DNA of 64,000 bases from Cyclaneusma minus (Eukaryota; Ascomycota; Leotiomycetes; Marthamycetales; Marthamycetaceae), in the NCBI GenBank assembly GCA_037179335.1, contig JAKZHN010000024.1:124001-188000 (forward strand), given 5' to 3'. Within the stretch, counting starts at the first letter, position 1. Every line of letters starts with the position of its first letter. A program made the translations under genes and the position numbers. Below, in pieces: positions 45,839-57,862 of this stretch. A model generated the notes under the pieces. That model did not search any database. It saw only the letters and a program-made list of their open reading frames with translations, and was not told the origin of the DNA.

Positions 45839-45978
45839 GGGAGATGGAGGAACGGACGTGGGATGTGGGTGAGGAAGGAACGACGGCGAAGAGGGGCATT
45901 TGGATGTGCCGAGTTCGACTTCGACAAGAGACTGCCTATATTCCCTAGACCCTACCTAGTTGTTCCTACACCGTCGCC

Positions 45979-47986
45979 ATGCAGTCTGTCCCTATCGCAC
46001 GCGGCTGGAGATTCTTTGCTTCTTTTCTCTGCTTGTGTCTTGCCAACTTGGCCTGCGCACTCGATGCGACCATTTTGTCTACATCTCTGACGGTGACACT
46101 TCCCACATGTGCCATGAGATGGATCTACGCAGATACCTAGCTAACTGGGTTCAAGAGAATCACATATGCCCTACATGGCACCGCGATCGAAGGCTTCTGG
46201 GCCGCTACCTCATTCCTACTATGCTCGACTGTCTTCGAACCTACCTGGGTATCGCTATCCCACGTATTCGGCCGAAAATCCGTTTTCATGATCGCCTTAA
46301 CCATTTTTACAATCGGCTCGATCCTATGCGCCATGGCCAACAGCTTTGCTGTTTTGATTACAGGTCGATGTGTCCAGGGAGCGGGTGGAGGAGGCCTGGT
46401 TGCTTTGACATATGTCATCACCACAGATCTGGTGGCGTTGCGCGAAAGGGGCAAATGGTTCAGTCTCGTCACACTTCAATGGGCCATTGGAGCTGTGACC
46501 GGTCCCATCATCGGTGGTGCCCTTGCCCAAGAAGGCGACTGGCGTTGGGTCTTTTGGCTGAATCTTCCTTTCTGCGGGATCGTCTTTGTCGGACTTCCTT
46601 TCTGCTTGCGCCAGACCCAGAAACTGGGGTCTGCGTGGACGAAGCTCAAGGCCATCGATTGGGTTGGATCATTCTTATTCGTTGCGTCACTGACGAGTTT
46701 CCTCATTGCACTGACATGGGGTTAGTTTAAAGCCTTCTTTCTACAGTGGGAGGAAAAAGGTCTGAATACGGTCTACAGTCTCTGCTGGATTGCGAATATC
46801 CCAAATAACCAGGAACATCTCCAGTAACTAGGAATATTCCAGGTGCTTTGGAATATTCCAAGTAATTTGGGACATTCCAAGTCATTGGGAATATTCCTGG
46901 TTATTTTGGGATATTTACAATTCTTCGGAGACTGTAGACCGTATTCAGACTTTTTTCCTCCCACTGTAGTACTTCGGATTCTTCAACACGTACTGACTTA
47001 CGTGGTTTACAGGTGGAATCCAGTACCCCTGGTCTGACTGGCGCACAACACTGCCCCTTGTCGCAGGAATCATCGGTGTCCTGGTATTCGTGTTCTACTC
47101 CGCCTACATTCCCACCGACCCCCTGATCCGCCGCAGCCTTTTCAGCCAAGCAACCGCCAACGCCGCCTACGTTGGCACAATCATGCAAGGCATGATCCTC
47201 TGGGCCGTCCTCTACTATATCCCCCTCTACCTCGAAGTAGCCAAGCACTTCAGCCCCGTCCTTACCGGCGTCGGCTTGATGTCCTACACCTTCACCACCA
47301 CCCCCACCGTGATCATCACCGGTCTGCTCATCACCAAAACCGGAAAATACCGCCTCTTCACCTGCATCGGCTGGTTTCTGACAACGCTGGGCATGTGCCT
47401 TTTGATTGTGCTTAAACCCAGCACATCAACTGTTGGCTACGTCTTCCTCTCCATCCCCGGCGGCATCGGCATCGGCATCCTGCTTTCCTCCCAATCCTTT
47501 GCCATCCAAGCCGCGTCTTCCAACGCCGACCTCCCGTTTGCCGCCGCCATGTACGCATTCTTCCGCTCGCTCGGCCAGACCTTCGGCGTTGCAGTCGGCG
47601 GCGCGCTATTCCAAAACGTGTTCAAAAGCAAACTCACCTCTAGCGGCATCCCCGGCGTCACACAATACGCCAGTCTCTTCACGCTCGACTTCGATCTCTT
47701 GATCACCTATATCAACGACGTTGTGATTAGCGAGGGAAAACCGGCTGATGTGGCGGATGAGTTGGTTAGCAAGATGATGAACGGCTATGTGGATAGTTTG
47801 CGCGTGGTTTGGATTTTCATGGCGGTGGTGGCGGCAGTGTCGGGCGTTTTGTGTGCGGTTTTTATTAGGGATATCAGTTTGAACAGGGAATTGGAGACCG
47901 ATCAGGGCTTTGTTTATGATAATAACAAAGGGGGAGCGGAGGTGGAGATGGGTGCGAAAACGGGGGCTATTATTGAGGTAAGATAG
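45979..47986 (+). CDS. MFS multidrug/H+ antiporter-like transporter (DHA2/14-spanner type) with MITE in its second intron
   Basis: The protein has 550 residues in three exons (45979-46092, 46156-46720, 47013-47986). The first segment contains LACALDATILSTSLT, the motif D1 of 14-spanner drug antiporters. Splicing then gives ITYALHGTAIEGFWAATSFLL, HVFGRKSVFMIALTIFTIGS and RCVQGAGGGGLVALTYVITTD, all usual for the family. Later segments include WGIGAVTGP-like motif C (WAIGAVTGPIIGGALAQ). The second intron (46721-47012) is 292 nt and carries a 223-bp MITE; without it and one TA the intron would be 67 nt, the usual size here. Substrate is unknown. The first intron's acceptor is inferred from frame and family alignment. 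Confidence 0.88.
46744..46966. mobile_element. MITE, 223 bp, inside an intron of the MFS gene
   Basis: TA dinucleotides flank it at 46742-46743 and 46967-46968. Terminal inverted repeats of about 40 bp start CAGTGGGAGGAAAAA and differ at two or three positions. The interior consists of degenerate 19-bp repeats of the type gtaatttgggacattccaa. There is no coding capacity. The ends and target site fit a non-autonomous Tc1/mariner-type element. Confidence 0.9.
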
Positions 47987-48077
47987 GAGCTGGTTAGTAC
48001 CCAGTGACATGGATGGAAACTGGAATATCCGCTTGCAATGCCCTCTTCGTCGCACCCAACACCTCGCCACGTTTCCC

Positions 48078-48653
48078 TTAGACCTGCGATCTCTGCAAAT
48101 CCTTCTGGTCCCAATACTTCGGCGTCTTGTCCCCGAACCCCCTATAATTCAAAAACCCAAAGCAATTCAACCTCTCAAGCTCCCTCTCCGTCCCCGTCTT
48201 CACACGCCAATACACCGCCCTGTGTCCTCCGAACCAAGACTGCGCTTTCACCTGCTCGTAAGCTCCAGCAGCGGAGATGCCATGCTCTTTGTTGACGTGT
48301 TTACGTACATCTGTCAGGTCGCGACGGATGAAGTGGCAGTGTTTGCATTGGAAGGCTGGTACAATGCGTAGTGCTGTGACTGGGACTGAATCGTCGGGGA
48401 GGTTGGGTATGTCTCTGTAGTCTAGGGGTGGGTAGCTGGCTACAAGAGTTTTTACGGCGCTGTTGAGTGAGGTGGGTAGGTTGTGGTGCTTTCGCAGGTG
48501 GTCGAGGAGGCTTTTGGGTAGGAGTGCTGTTTGGCAGTTGCGGCAGACAGGGAGACAGGAAATTTGTGAGCCGAGGAGTATTAGATATGGCGACAGTTGG
48601 GCTGGGAGTTCGGGCGCCCTTCTAGATTCGTCGGTATTGGTTTGATCAGACAT
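48078..48653 (-). CDS. OrsD-type (DUF3505) C2H2-like protein
   Basis: A single-exon gene of 191 residues. It has two widely spaced Cys/His groups: CRNCQTALLPKSLLDHLRKHH near residues 38-58 and CKHCHFIRRDLTDVRKHVNKEH near 104-125. Each has the form C-x2-C-x12-H-x3,4-H of a C2H2 zinc finger, and the pair is typical of the OrsD family, named after a gene of the orsellinic acid cluster of Aspergillus. The molecular role of the family is unknown. Such genes also occur alone or near repeats, and here there is no polyketide synthase nearby. Its stop codon lies 92 bases from that of the MFS gene, in convergent orientation. Confidence 0.8.
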   Translation of the reverse strand: MSDQTNTDESRRAPELPAQLSPYLILLGSQISCLPVCRNCQTALLPKSLLDHLRKHHNLPTSLNSAVKTLVASYPPLDYRDIPNLPDDSVPVTALRIVPAFQCKHCHFIRRDLTDVRKHVNKEHGISAAGAYEQVKAQSWFGGHRAVYWRVKTGTERELERLNCFGFLNYRGFGDKTPKYWDQKDLQRSQV

Positions 48654-49169
48654 TGGAATTTCTGCAGGTTTGCGAGAGAATTTTGGGGCCTTGGTATGGT
48701 GAGTCGGAACTGACGACGAGCGGCTGAGGTCGGTCGAATTGCATTCCGACGTGTGGTGTTAGCCCACATGGGTGGACAGGGGGGAAGTGTCGGGGTTTTC
48801 GTATGGGAAGCCAATCATGTGAATAGGCTACCAGTGCTGACGAACTATTTGGGGGCCAAAACTTGGAGTCTGTCATGACCGAGATGCTTCGATGATCTGA
48901 AGCTGGGATTTGGAGTAGGGAGCTTGGATGGTTACCCTAATGAAATGTACGATTGCCGGACGAATAGTCTTGCCGGATGCTTTTCGTAAGTCGGCGTGAG
49001 TTCGCAATGCTGCTGCCTGCTGTTTCCAGAGACCCACCTAGGACTACAAGTATATAAAGCCACAGGTCTTCGACTTTCAGGTCTTTCAGGGCTCTGTATC
49101 AGTATCAGCATCCTCTTATTCCAAGACTCCTTCCCCTATTTTCTACTCAGTCCCTGGTACCCATTCGAG
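48654..49169. other. divergent promoter region
   Basis: Shared upstream region of the OrsD-type gene (minus) and the NmrA-like gene (plus). No gene is seen in it. Confidence 0.45.
49051..49058 (+). promoter_or_regulatory. TATA box candidate
   Basis: TATATAAA lies 119 bases before the start of the NmrA-like gene and is followed by a C/T-rich tract up to the ATG. Confidence 0.45.
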
Positions 49170-50411
49170 ATGGTCAAGATCGCAATCGCCGGTGGCTCAG
49201 GAGGCAAGCTTAGTCCTCACACTCAACACAACATGCCGAACTGACAGCCAGAGAATCAGGTGTTGCTCGTCCCATCATCGACCTCTTAGTAGCATCCAAA
49301 AAGCACGAAATCTTGAACCTGTCCCGCCAGGTACTAGCATCCACCAACTCCCAAATCTCCAGAATCTCCTAATGCTGAACAGGACCCCATGACTGCGACA
49401 ACTATCCCTGGTGTAACTTGGGTCAAGGCAGACTACGGAGACAAGACACAGTTGACTAGCATCCTCAAGGGTGTACATACCGTGCTCTCGTTTGTCGACG
49501 CTGTCATAGACCCTGAACAAATCGTTCAAAAGAACCTGATCGATGCATCGATCGCTGCTGGAGTCAGGCGCTTTGCTCCTAGCGAATGGTCAAGGTGATT
49601 ATCTTCAAGTTTCACCTGAGTACCGTCTTGAAGATACAAAGACTAACCAAAAACTTTTCACAGCTCCACGGCCGAGGAAATTCCATGGTATGTCGGCAAG
49701 ATGAAAGTGCGAGAATACCTCGCCACAATCAACAAAGAGAAGAAGGTGCGACCCCATCATACCAACCCAAGCTATATACACAGAAGATTCTCACAACCAA
49801 TTCATCACAGGTTCTCGAGTACTGTCTCTTCCAACCAGGCTGCTTCGCAGACTATCTGGTGCCTCAAGAGACACTCGGAAGACAAGAACTCTGGCTCGAC
49901 CTGAAGAGACGTCGAGCCATCTGTATCGAAGGAAAAGATGCAGCGCTTACTTTAACGACCATCAATGACCTGGCGAATATCGTGGCGAGAGCTATTGAAT
50001 ATGACGGCGAGTGGCCTGTCATTGGCGGAATTCACGGGACGACAATTACGGATACTAAGCTTTTGGAGATTGGAGAGAGGGTTAGAGGTAAGTCCGCTCC
50101 CTGGCAGTCGTTCAGGAGATTGAGACTGATAGATGTCAAAAACAGGTGGGGAGCCTTTCGATATCACTTATCTGAAGGAAGAAGACGTGCGCGCAGGCGA
50201 CATCAAGTCGTCGTGGACTCCTGCGTTCGAGTCGCCTGTTTTGACTAAGGAGCAGAATGTTCAGTTTTCTGAGGTGATTTTGAGGGGATGTCTTCTTAGT
50301 GGGTTGGCGAAGTCGTGGGTTGTGTCTAATGAGTGGAATCGTTTGTTGCCGGATTACGCGTTCACCCCGCTCGAAGAGTTTCTTGAGGAGGGCTGGACTG
50401 CACAGGCTTAA
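49170..50411 (+). CDS. NmrA-like / isoflavone reductase-like NAD(P)-binding protein
   Basis: The protein has 313 residues in six exons (49170-49203, 49260-49330, 49383-49594, 49664-49745, 49811-50087, 50146-50411). It starts with a Rossmann fold: MVKIAIAGGSGGVARPI gives the GxxGxxG-type loop, with exon 1 joined through a GC-AG intron (GCAAGC donor at 49204). Other family words are GVTWVKADYGD, VHTVLSFVDA, RFAPSEWS and IPWYVGKMKVREYL, where the Lys of YVGKMKVREYL is in the place of the family's catalytic Lys. Members reduce small aromatic or lignan-like substrates or act as redox-sensing regulators; I cannot choose. Every splice phase is consistent. Confidence 0.87.
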
Positions 50412-50574
50412 GTGGGGGACTGTTTTACTGGAATGCGGTTCGCCGAGTGAGAGTTGTGAAATTATCGCGGATGCTAACTTGCGAGTGCAGACTTTTGTCT
50501 ATTTCCGTTTTCGACGGCCCCAACTCCTATGCTCCACATATGCAAGAGACTCCGCTAGATCGAAAATATCCTTT

Positions 50575-51750
50575 TTAGACGATCTTGCCCTTGTTGACAA
50601 CAAAGCCCTCGAGCGCAGCTACGAACAAAAGTTAGCATCAACTCAATAAACCAGATTCCATGCCCAAAGACGGGGCTCATATAGCAAACTCACCAATAGC
50701 AGCCCACAACCTGTTTTCCCCTTCCTGGAAAACCAACGACCGCGGTCCATAGAAAACCTCATCCGCAACTTCCTCCGGATGCCTCGGCAAACAATGCATA
50801 AATTTCCAACCCTCCCTCGCACCGCCCCTCTTCGCCAACTCATTCGTAATCTGATAGCCCTCAAACGCCTTCAATCGCTTCGCACTCTCCTCCTCCTGCC
50901 CCATACTAACCCACGTATCCGTAGCCAAAATATCCGCATCCTTGATTGCTTCTTCTGGCACATTCGTCAAGGTGAGGTTTGCGGATGAAGGCACAGAAGA
51001 CTTGATGAGTGAGAGCATGGAGGAGGGGATGGTGTAGCCGGAGGGCGAGGCGACGGAGACGGAGATGCCGAGTTTGAGGGCGCCGATGCAGAGGTCGAAA
51101 AGCACGTTGTTGGAGTCGCCGATCCAGGCGATTTTTAGTCCTTCGAGGCCTAGACTTGGGGTTCCGCTCATACTTCGGGGTGAAGCAGAGGTGGGGAAGG
51201 CTTCGTGGATAGTTAACAGATCGGCTACGGTTTGCATAGGGTGGAAGTCATTAGACAGCGCATTGATGACAGGCACGGAAGAGTATTTCGCGAGCTCGGT
51301 GATGTCGGAATGGGGACCGCAGCGAACGACCATGCAGGAGGACATGGAGGAGATGATGACGGAGGTGTCGTGGACGGACTCGTTGACGCCGAGTTGGATG
51401 TCGTCTTTGCCGAGGAACATGGGATGGCCGCCCATGGTGGCAATGGCGCCTTCGGTGGAGACGCGGGTGCGCGTGCTGCGTTTGTTGAACATCATGGCGA
51501 CGGTTTTACCAGTGAGGCTGCCCAGGAGGGACTTGGGGACGGAGCCGGACTTGATGGCTTGTTTGTGGGAGTGGGCATTGCGGACGAGGGTGGTGAGTTC
51601 GGCGGCGGAGAGGTCGGCAATGGAGAGGAAATGGCGGGGGGCAAAGGGTGAGGTTTGGGGAGAGGCGGTGGTGGAATAGCTTCGTGGTTGTGGTTTGGAG
51701 AGGCACTTGAGAGCGGTCCTGGCGGGACGGAGAGCTGTAGGTCGAGGCAT
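50575..51750 (-). CDS. argB: ornithine carbamoyltransferase, mitochondrial
   Basis: This enzyme makes citrulline from ornithine and carbamoyl phosphate in arginine synthesis. The model has 366 residues in two exons (51750-50694 and 50618-50575; intron with GTGAGT and TAG). Residues 1-35 form a mitochondrial presequence rich in Arg, Ser and Thr. The carbamoyl-phosphate site STRTR is at 92-96. FLGKDDIQLG, MVVRCGPHSDI, HPMQTVADLLTI, WIGDSNNV, and the ornithine-site region HCLPRHPEEV are all present. The short last exon restores the conserved C-terminal helix (AALEGFVVNKGKIV); unspliced, the frame ends early. It is convergent with the NmrA-like gene, with 163 bases between stop codons. Confidence 0.95.
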
Positions 51751-52450
51751 TCTGGAGCTGGGAGCTTGGATGTTAGTCAATTGAGCATGGAATTGGACAG
51801 ATGGAAGTTGTTGTCTCACTTGGCCTTAAGTAACGATATTTATGAGCCACCTTTCTCTCTGTCCTCTTCTCAAATCCAAGTTGTGTCGAAGTTGTGAAAT
51901 TAATTTTGTGTCTCCTCAACAACTACTTTCAGCCTTCACCTTGCAGGTGAGGTGCGGCCAATAGCGGAGCTGCGGGGTCGGAGCGGAAGCTATCTCCGCG
52001 GGGGGGCGGGCTGTCGTGCAGTGTCACAACATGTCAAGCTTGAAGACGACGTGATATGAGTTTCTGTTCAATCTGAATAGGATACGCCGGAAATTGCATT
52101 CTTCGATAATGGCCTGGACTTATGTTCTATGGTTCCTGAACTTTGGAAAATAAGGTTCGTCTCATCCGGATTTTCGTGTTGGCCTTGATCCCAGCCTTCC
52201 TGCCTGGCGCTCCCCGGAATCCAGCGATTCGTGGCACGGACGTTTGTGACAGCGGCGGGCGAGCTGATACGCTGGCCGAGACAAGCTGGAACGCTTTAAC
52301 CTCTGTCATGCTCCTTCTTTGTCTCTTCCTCAACATCATCGCAGAATTCTTCTACGCGACTCGGAATCTACACCGAAAGAGTTGTTGACTTCGCCGGACG
52401 ATGGGAAACGGCTCAATACGACCGTAACCAACTTCTCAACACTATCCGCC
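51751..52450. other. divergent promoter region
   Basis: This 700-base region lies between the divergent argB and DUF3712 genes. It contains a CCAAT word at 51958-51962. An open frame before 52451 continues upstream of the chosen start but shows no conserved sequence. Confidence 0.4.
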
Positions 52451-55348
52451 ATGTCCGACAACCCATCATCACCATTGCTGGGTGAAGCGGGGCCCGCCAA
52501 CACCCGTCCGGCCTCGAATCGATCCACCAGATCGATCCCTTCAACCCACGACCATGAATCATCGCCGTTGTTGGCAAGAACCGACAACACTCCACGCTAC
52601 GATGGCGAGGACGAGTCCGAAAACAGGTTACCATCTCCGGCAGCTAGTTCTCTGAGGACTCTGCAGAATGGTAGCTCGTCAAAGAAGAGCGATCGAAAGC
52701 GATGGCCGACGGCCGTAGCGATAAGTCTATTAGTGACACTGGTTGTTCTGGCCATGGTGGGAGGTTTCTTCGGTCCTGCTGTCGTCGAAGAATATGCCAA
52801 ACAGGCAGTTGTCGTTGAGCCGACCAACTTATCCATCGACTCCTTCACACCTACGGGTGTCCGAGCACGGATACAGGCAAACTTCCGTCTCGATGCATCG
52901 AGAGTGCAAAAGAAACCCATCCGAGACCTGGGCAGATTCGGAACTTGGATCGCACGTCAGATCGAGAGCGAAGAGTCAAAGCTCCATGTCTACCTGCCCG
53001 AATACGGAAATATCCTGCTGGGGACAGCACATATTCCTGGCGTCGTGGTTGATATTCGTAATGGATATACTACCCACGTCGACTTTTTGACTGATCTTGA
53101 GCCTGGGAATCTGGACGACATTCGAAACCTGGCGAATGACTGGATCGATGGCCGACTGGGAGCATTGAGGGTTCAAGGCCAGGCCGATGTGGCCTTGAAG
53201 TCGGGGATCTTCTCCCTGGGAAGCCAGAGCATCTCGGAATCTTATGTTCTTGAAGGTCAATCTCTCCATCAGCATTTTGCCGCGTTATTCTTTGGAGAAA
53301 AGCATTTGTAGTCAACAGTGTCTCTCATACGTCCTGTTTCGATTTCATGTATGATAAGCACGCCTATAGCTCTGCAGCATACTGGCCTGTTTACTTGATG
53401 CAAGCCTCTGGCTCGAGTCTGGAGTATTCATGCTGATTCTTCAATAGGCAGCAAGATACCTGGTACACCTGCGTATAATATGACTCGCTTTAACATCCAC
53501 GAAGTTTTACTCCCAACTGGTGGGAAAGCCATGGCTGCCGACGTGGCTATCTCTTTGGTCAACCCTTATCCCGTCAAGTTTTCTGTTCCTCCTCTTGGCT
53601 TCGATATCATGGTCCCCAACTGTGCTACGACACCATACATCAGTGTGGTTGACGCCATCACCGACATTATCGAGATTGAACCAAAATCGGAAGTCAATGT
53701 CAAGGTTGGTGGTGTCGTTCGCAAGCTACCCGAGAGTCTCATCAAGACTTGTCCGGATTCAAACTCTTCACCACTAGATTCCCTGCTGGGAGGTTACGTC
53801 CATGGGCGCGACACCACTCTTTTCGTTCGAGGATCCAATGCACCGTCCGACCGGACCCCTGATTGGATCACCAAAATCATTTCCAGTGTTATCGTACCGG
53901 TACCATTTCCAGGCCATACTTTTGATGGTGCCATCAAGAACTTTTCCCTCGCTCAGGTTCACTTCAGCCTTCCTGACCCATGGGCCGAACCCGGAACGCC
54001 GGAATCCAACCCTAGAGTATCTGGAGACATCAAAGTCCTGGCCAAAATTCCAGAGCAGATGAATTTCGGCGTCAACATCACCCGAGTCCGCGCCAGCGCA
54101 GACGTCTACTACGAAGGCTCTAAGCTCGGCTTCCTCAACCTCCACAAATGGCAAGCGGCCAACTCAACCCGAATCAACGGCACCGAAACCTCCGCACCTG
54201 CCCTGAAAATCCAATCTCACATCGAGCAAGCCCCCCTAATCGTTACCAACGACACCGTATTCTCCGACGTCATATCCAAATTACTCATGGGCGGCAAAGG
54301 CGTCCTCCTCAACATCAAAGCGAACGTCACTGCCGACGTCAAAACCGTTCTGGGAAACCTTATAGTCAAAGACTTGCCCGCAGAGGGAAATGTCCCCATC
54401 AAAGGTCTGAAGCCTTTCTAGTATCTAAATCTAAAGTATGAATCTATATGAAATCACGCACGCGACCGCACCGTGGGCTGACGCCTCGAATTTCTCACAG
54501 CACCCATCGATCGCGGATTTGGTGGCCTGGCGCCCAAGATCGGCAATCTAACAATCCTCGACACCACTAAAACATCAATTTTGCTCTCCGCAATGGTCAA
54601 TATCACGAATCCTACGCCGTACACGGCTCATGTGCCTTATGTCAACGTCCAAATCCTCAGCAATGGTTCTGTTCTTGGCGAAGCTACTGCAAGAAACTTG
54701 GACGTGTTGGCGGGGAATAATACGAATATTCTCGTCGAGGCGCTCTGGGATCCGTATACTTTTGGCGGCGACACGGGGACGCAAGTCGGGCGCGATCTGC
54801 TTTCGCAATATATCTGCGGCTGGAATACTTCTCTCACACTGCGAACTCACGAAGGCACCATTCCGACTCAACCAGCACTGGGGCGCGCATTATCGAAATT
54901 CAACTTAACACTCGCAACCCCTAAACTAACGCCTCCTGATAATAATGACGGTGGCGATGGCGATGAAGGAGACGACAAACCGCACTTCATCAAAGGCGCA
55001 ACATTCCATTTACTAAGTTCGACAGCGCAATTCACACTTCTCTCACCACTGCAAAAAACACCCTTATACATCGATTTCATAAACGCGACGGCGTTCTACA
55101 ATCATACGGAGAATGTGGGACATATTGACTATGATTTGCCGTTTGAGGTTCCGGCAGGGAAGGAGTATACGACGCCGAGACTACCGGTTGCGTGGAGTCT
55201 GGGGAGTGTGGGGTATGATGCGGTGAGGAGCGCGTTGGGGGGGAGTTTGAAGTTGGATGCGGTGGCGGATGTGGGGATTCGGTTAGGGAGGTGGAGTGAA
55301 AAGGTGTGGTTTGTGGGAGGGGGAATTGGGGCGAGTGTTAGGTTGTGA
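52451..55348 (+). CDS. DUF3712 / LEA2-like vacuolar-type membrane protein
   Basis: A single-pass membrane protein of 869 residues in three exons (52451-53255, 53448-54404, 54501-55348). The N-terminus is polar with Ser-Pro-Leu-Leu words (PSSPLLGE, SSPLLAR) that resemble vacuolar sorting or phosphorylation sites. One membrane span (AVAISLLVTLVVLAMVGGFF) lies near 102-121. The long outer part contains at least two DUF3712-like domains, with beta-rich stretches such as VDVTNPYPV-like ISLVNPYPVKFSVP and ITNPTPYTAHVPYVN, a pattern seen in LEA2-like folds. Many N-glycosylation sites (NLT, NTT, NST) are present. Homologues include yeast Tag1, a vacuolar protein of autophagy termination; that link is inference. 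Both intron donors (GTCAAT, GTCTGA) are weak, so boundaries are less sure. Confidence 0.78.
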
Positions 55349-56455
55349 ATGGACTGGCGGGTTGATGCGTGGGATAGCTTGACATTGGCAAAGGGATGCT
55401 ACTCCTGGAAGACTTGAATATTATACAGCTCCAAGGATGGGCAAAGCGGGTTACGGCGAATCGGAGTTCCGGGGTCGGGATATGGATCACCGGATGGAAG
55501 CGCAAAGTTCACGGGAGGCGAATACACGTCTAAATCCATTTTTTTAGAAGCAATACAAGAAACCAAAAAATACTCGTCAGAGATCCATTGACCGTGAGCG
55601 TCGTTAACTTAGTGAATCAGTCCTTTAGCTATTTTAAATGAGTGACCATGGACAGTAGCGTAGCAGCAATGCTGCAATGTCCACCAACAGTTAACACTTG
55701 CTCCGAAAGTTATGCGATTGCGAGAAAGGGGTTCAGAGACTACTTAGTACGTGGCTAGGTTTGCTAGGCCGCTCAACTCATTTCGTTGCAGACCTTCCCG
55801 TGCCCAGGTTGCCATATTCCTAGATTCATAGACCCATATTCCTACCCCGAACTTCCGCATTTTGCAATGTGCGCCAAATTAGTTTCCTACATAGGGAGCT
55901 ACCAGGTTCTTGGAATCGTAGAATTCTAGCCAGGATTCCTACCCCAAGTTCCTTAGCCAGACTTCGCGAATGCGCAACGAAAACTGTCGTTTGTCTGGCT
56001 CATGGGGGAGGCTGTGGGCTAGGTGCCGGGCAGAGATGAGGCCGAACATTTGCAGAGATGTGAGATGCTACCTCTGGATACTGAACTTTCAGCTGGTTCT
56101 GTATGGCATGCGACGAGGGGAGCTCAAGTGATGTTGACAGGAGATGATAATTTCAAGGGGATAAAGTAGGCAAGCAAGCCAGGATCATTATCTTGCGACA
56201 CTGGACCCGGCAACTCAGATGTCCTCAGACGCATTTCACAGCACCCCGACGATGATCATCATCTCAATTCCAGGGAGAAAATCCATCGCTTTCAATTATG
56301 TATTCGTTGCTTTTTTTCGGCCATCCATCCTAATTGGCATCGTCTCCTTTCCCCATCCCCATAGAAAGCAGGAAGATAGCGCCAGGTCCAACTCCATTTA
56401 CTTTTTCCAGATATGCTACGTGGGTAGCTGATTTCCGTCTAGTTCAGGGGGGAAA
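55349..56455. other. intergenic, no gene seen
   Basis: A 1.1-kb stretch with short, unsupported open frames. It includes repeated words such as attcctacccc at about 55838 and 55939. Confidence 0.4.
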
Positions 56456-57495
56456 TTAACCGGGAGGAAGAGTGCTAGCGTCGACGACCTCGTCGGCTTC
56501 CTTGGCAAGCTCTTCGTTGGGGCCGAAGAGTGGGGAGCGGGGGAGTGCCATGAGGCCGGTGCGGGCGGATTCGAGGATGCCGAAGGGGGCGATGAGCTTC
56601 ATGAAGGAGTCGATGCGGTGGGGTTTTGCTGAGCTGTTTTGCGCTGTGAGCTACGTGTTCCAAAAATACCAGGAAAAGGGGGAAATGGGGGAAAGAGGAG
56701 GTTAAAGTGAAAAGGAGAAGAAGATACTAACACTTCCACGATACAGCTGTTCGTCGAGATATCCAACACCTTCCCACCGAACTGGTGCGTAAAATACGTA
56801 ATGCTCTTCAAATGCTCATGCTTATGTCTCAACGCCTCACTAGCCACCAAGTTACTCGGATGGAAGCCGTGTTCTGCACTCTCCTCCACGCTTCCCTTCT
56901 CCCTTCCTCCCTCTTCCTCTGTCATCTCCCGATGGTGCTGCAGCAACTCCTCAAAGTACTCTGGTCCAAGAATGTTAATCTTCGCCAGCAGTAATTCTCT
57001 TTGCACCAGCGGAGAGCTGGTGTAATCCAGCACAGCCCAAACCGGCACCAGATCTTCCAACTGCCGGCGTGCTTGCTCGACAACGCCGTCTTGACCACTC
57101 AGGACGATGGTCATGCGGGATAGGTCGGGCACTTCGGTGTTGCAGACTACCAAGGAGTCGATGTTGAAACCACGAGCTGCTAGGATGCCGGAGACGCGGG
57201 ACAGCACACCGGGTTCGTTCTGCACGAGGCAATTGAGGATGTGTCGCTTCGGTGGGGCTTGCGAGGGAGAGGGTGTTTCGTAGAGGATGTTGGAGACGGC
57301 GGCTTGGGCGGTGGACCAGGAGGGAGCGTCGGAGGTGGTGGGGAGGGGGGAGATGCGGCGGTGGAGGGCTTTGTAGGCTAGGGCCGAGGTGGAGGAGGAG
57401 GAGTGGCGGGAGGCTGTGAATGAAGCGGTTGCTCGAGTAGTTTGGTAGAGAGCGGCGGGTGCTCGGAGGGAGAGCATGGCTTTGCGGGAAGCCAT
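56456..57495 (-). CDS. ILV6: acetolactate synthase regulatory (small) subunit, mitochondrial
   Basis: This subunit stimulates acetohydroxyacid synthase and gives it valine feedback in branched-chain amino acid synthesis. The model has 318 residues in two exons (57495-56734 and 56650-56456). Residues 1-50 are a mitochondrial presequence rich in Ser, Arg and Ala. The ACT domain is at about 83-155 (HILNCLVQNEPGVLSRVSGILAARGFNIDSL). The second half has LLLAKINILGPEYFEEL and HQFGGKVLDISTNSCIVE. The join into LTAQNSSAKPHRIDSFMKL matches the family's conserved SCIVELTAK-R-DSF word and fixes an unusual GTGTTA donor with a TAG acceptor at 56651. An acidic insert (EEEGGREKGSVEE) around 215 is common in fungi. 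Confidence 0.92.
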
Positions 57496-57862
57496 TGTTG
57501 GCTGTTGGCAAGCCTAGTGAGGACTTGCTTCAGCTCCCTCGTGACTCTGCTGGCGATGTATTTGCGTAGTGAAGCTGTGGACTTTACTTTCAGGCCTTCA
57601 GCCGATGTTCGGAGGAGAAATGTGGCCCGCGCTAGTGGAATCCGGGGAGCTTAAAAGCGGCAAGTGCCGCGTGCGTGCGAAGCGATCGCCAAAATATTTC
57701 GAGATTGAAGGCCGAGCTAGGTGTCTTCCTCTCTTCCCGTCTTCTTTGCCTTGCCGCCGCATTTCTACCGTCTACCACAGGCCAAGTTTATTCGCCTTCA
57801 AATATTTGCAGACCTTGTCGATCGGCATTTCCTACTTAGTACTGCACAAGGGAAGTGCCACC
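57496..57862. other. divergent promoter region
   Basis: This 367-base region separates the divergent ILV6-type and KH-domain genes. No gene is seen. Confidence 0.45.

Noticed and set aside
45979..50411. Secondary-metabolite cluster (MFS, OrsD-type and NmrA-like genes together)
   Set aside because: There is no polyketide synthase, NRPS, terpene synthase or cluster regulator nearby, and the next genes are primary metabolism.
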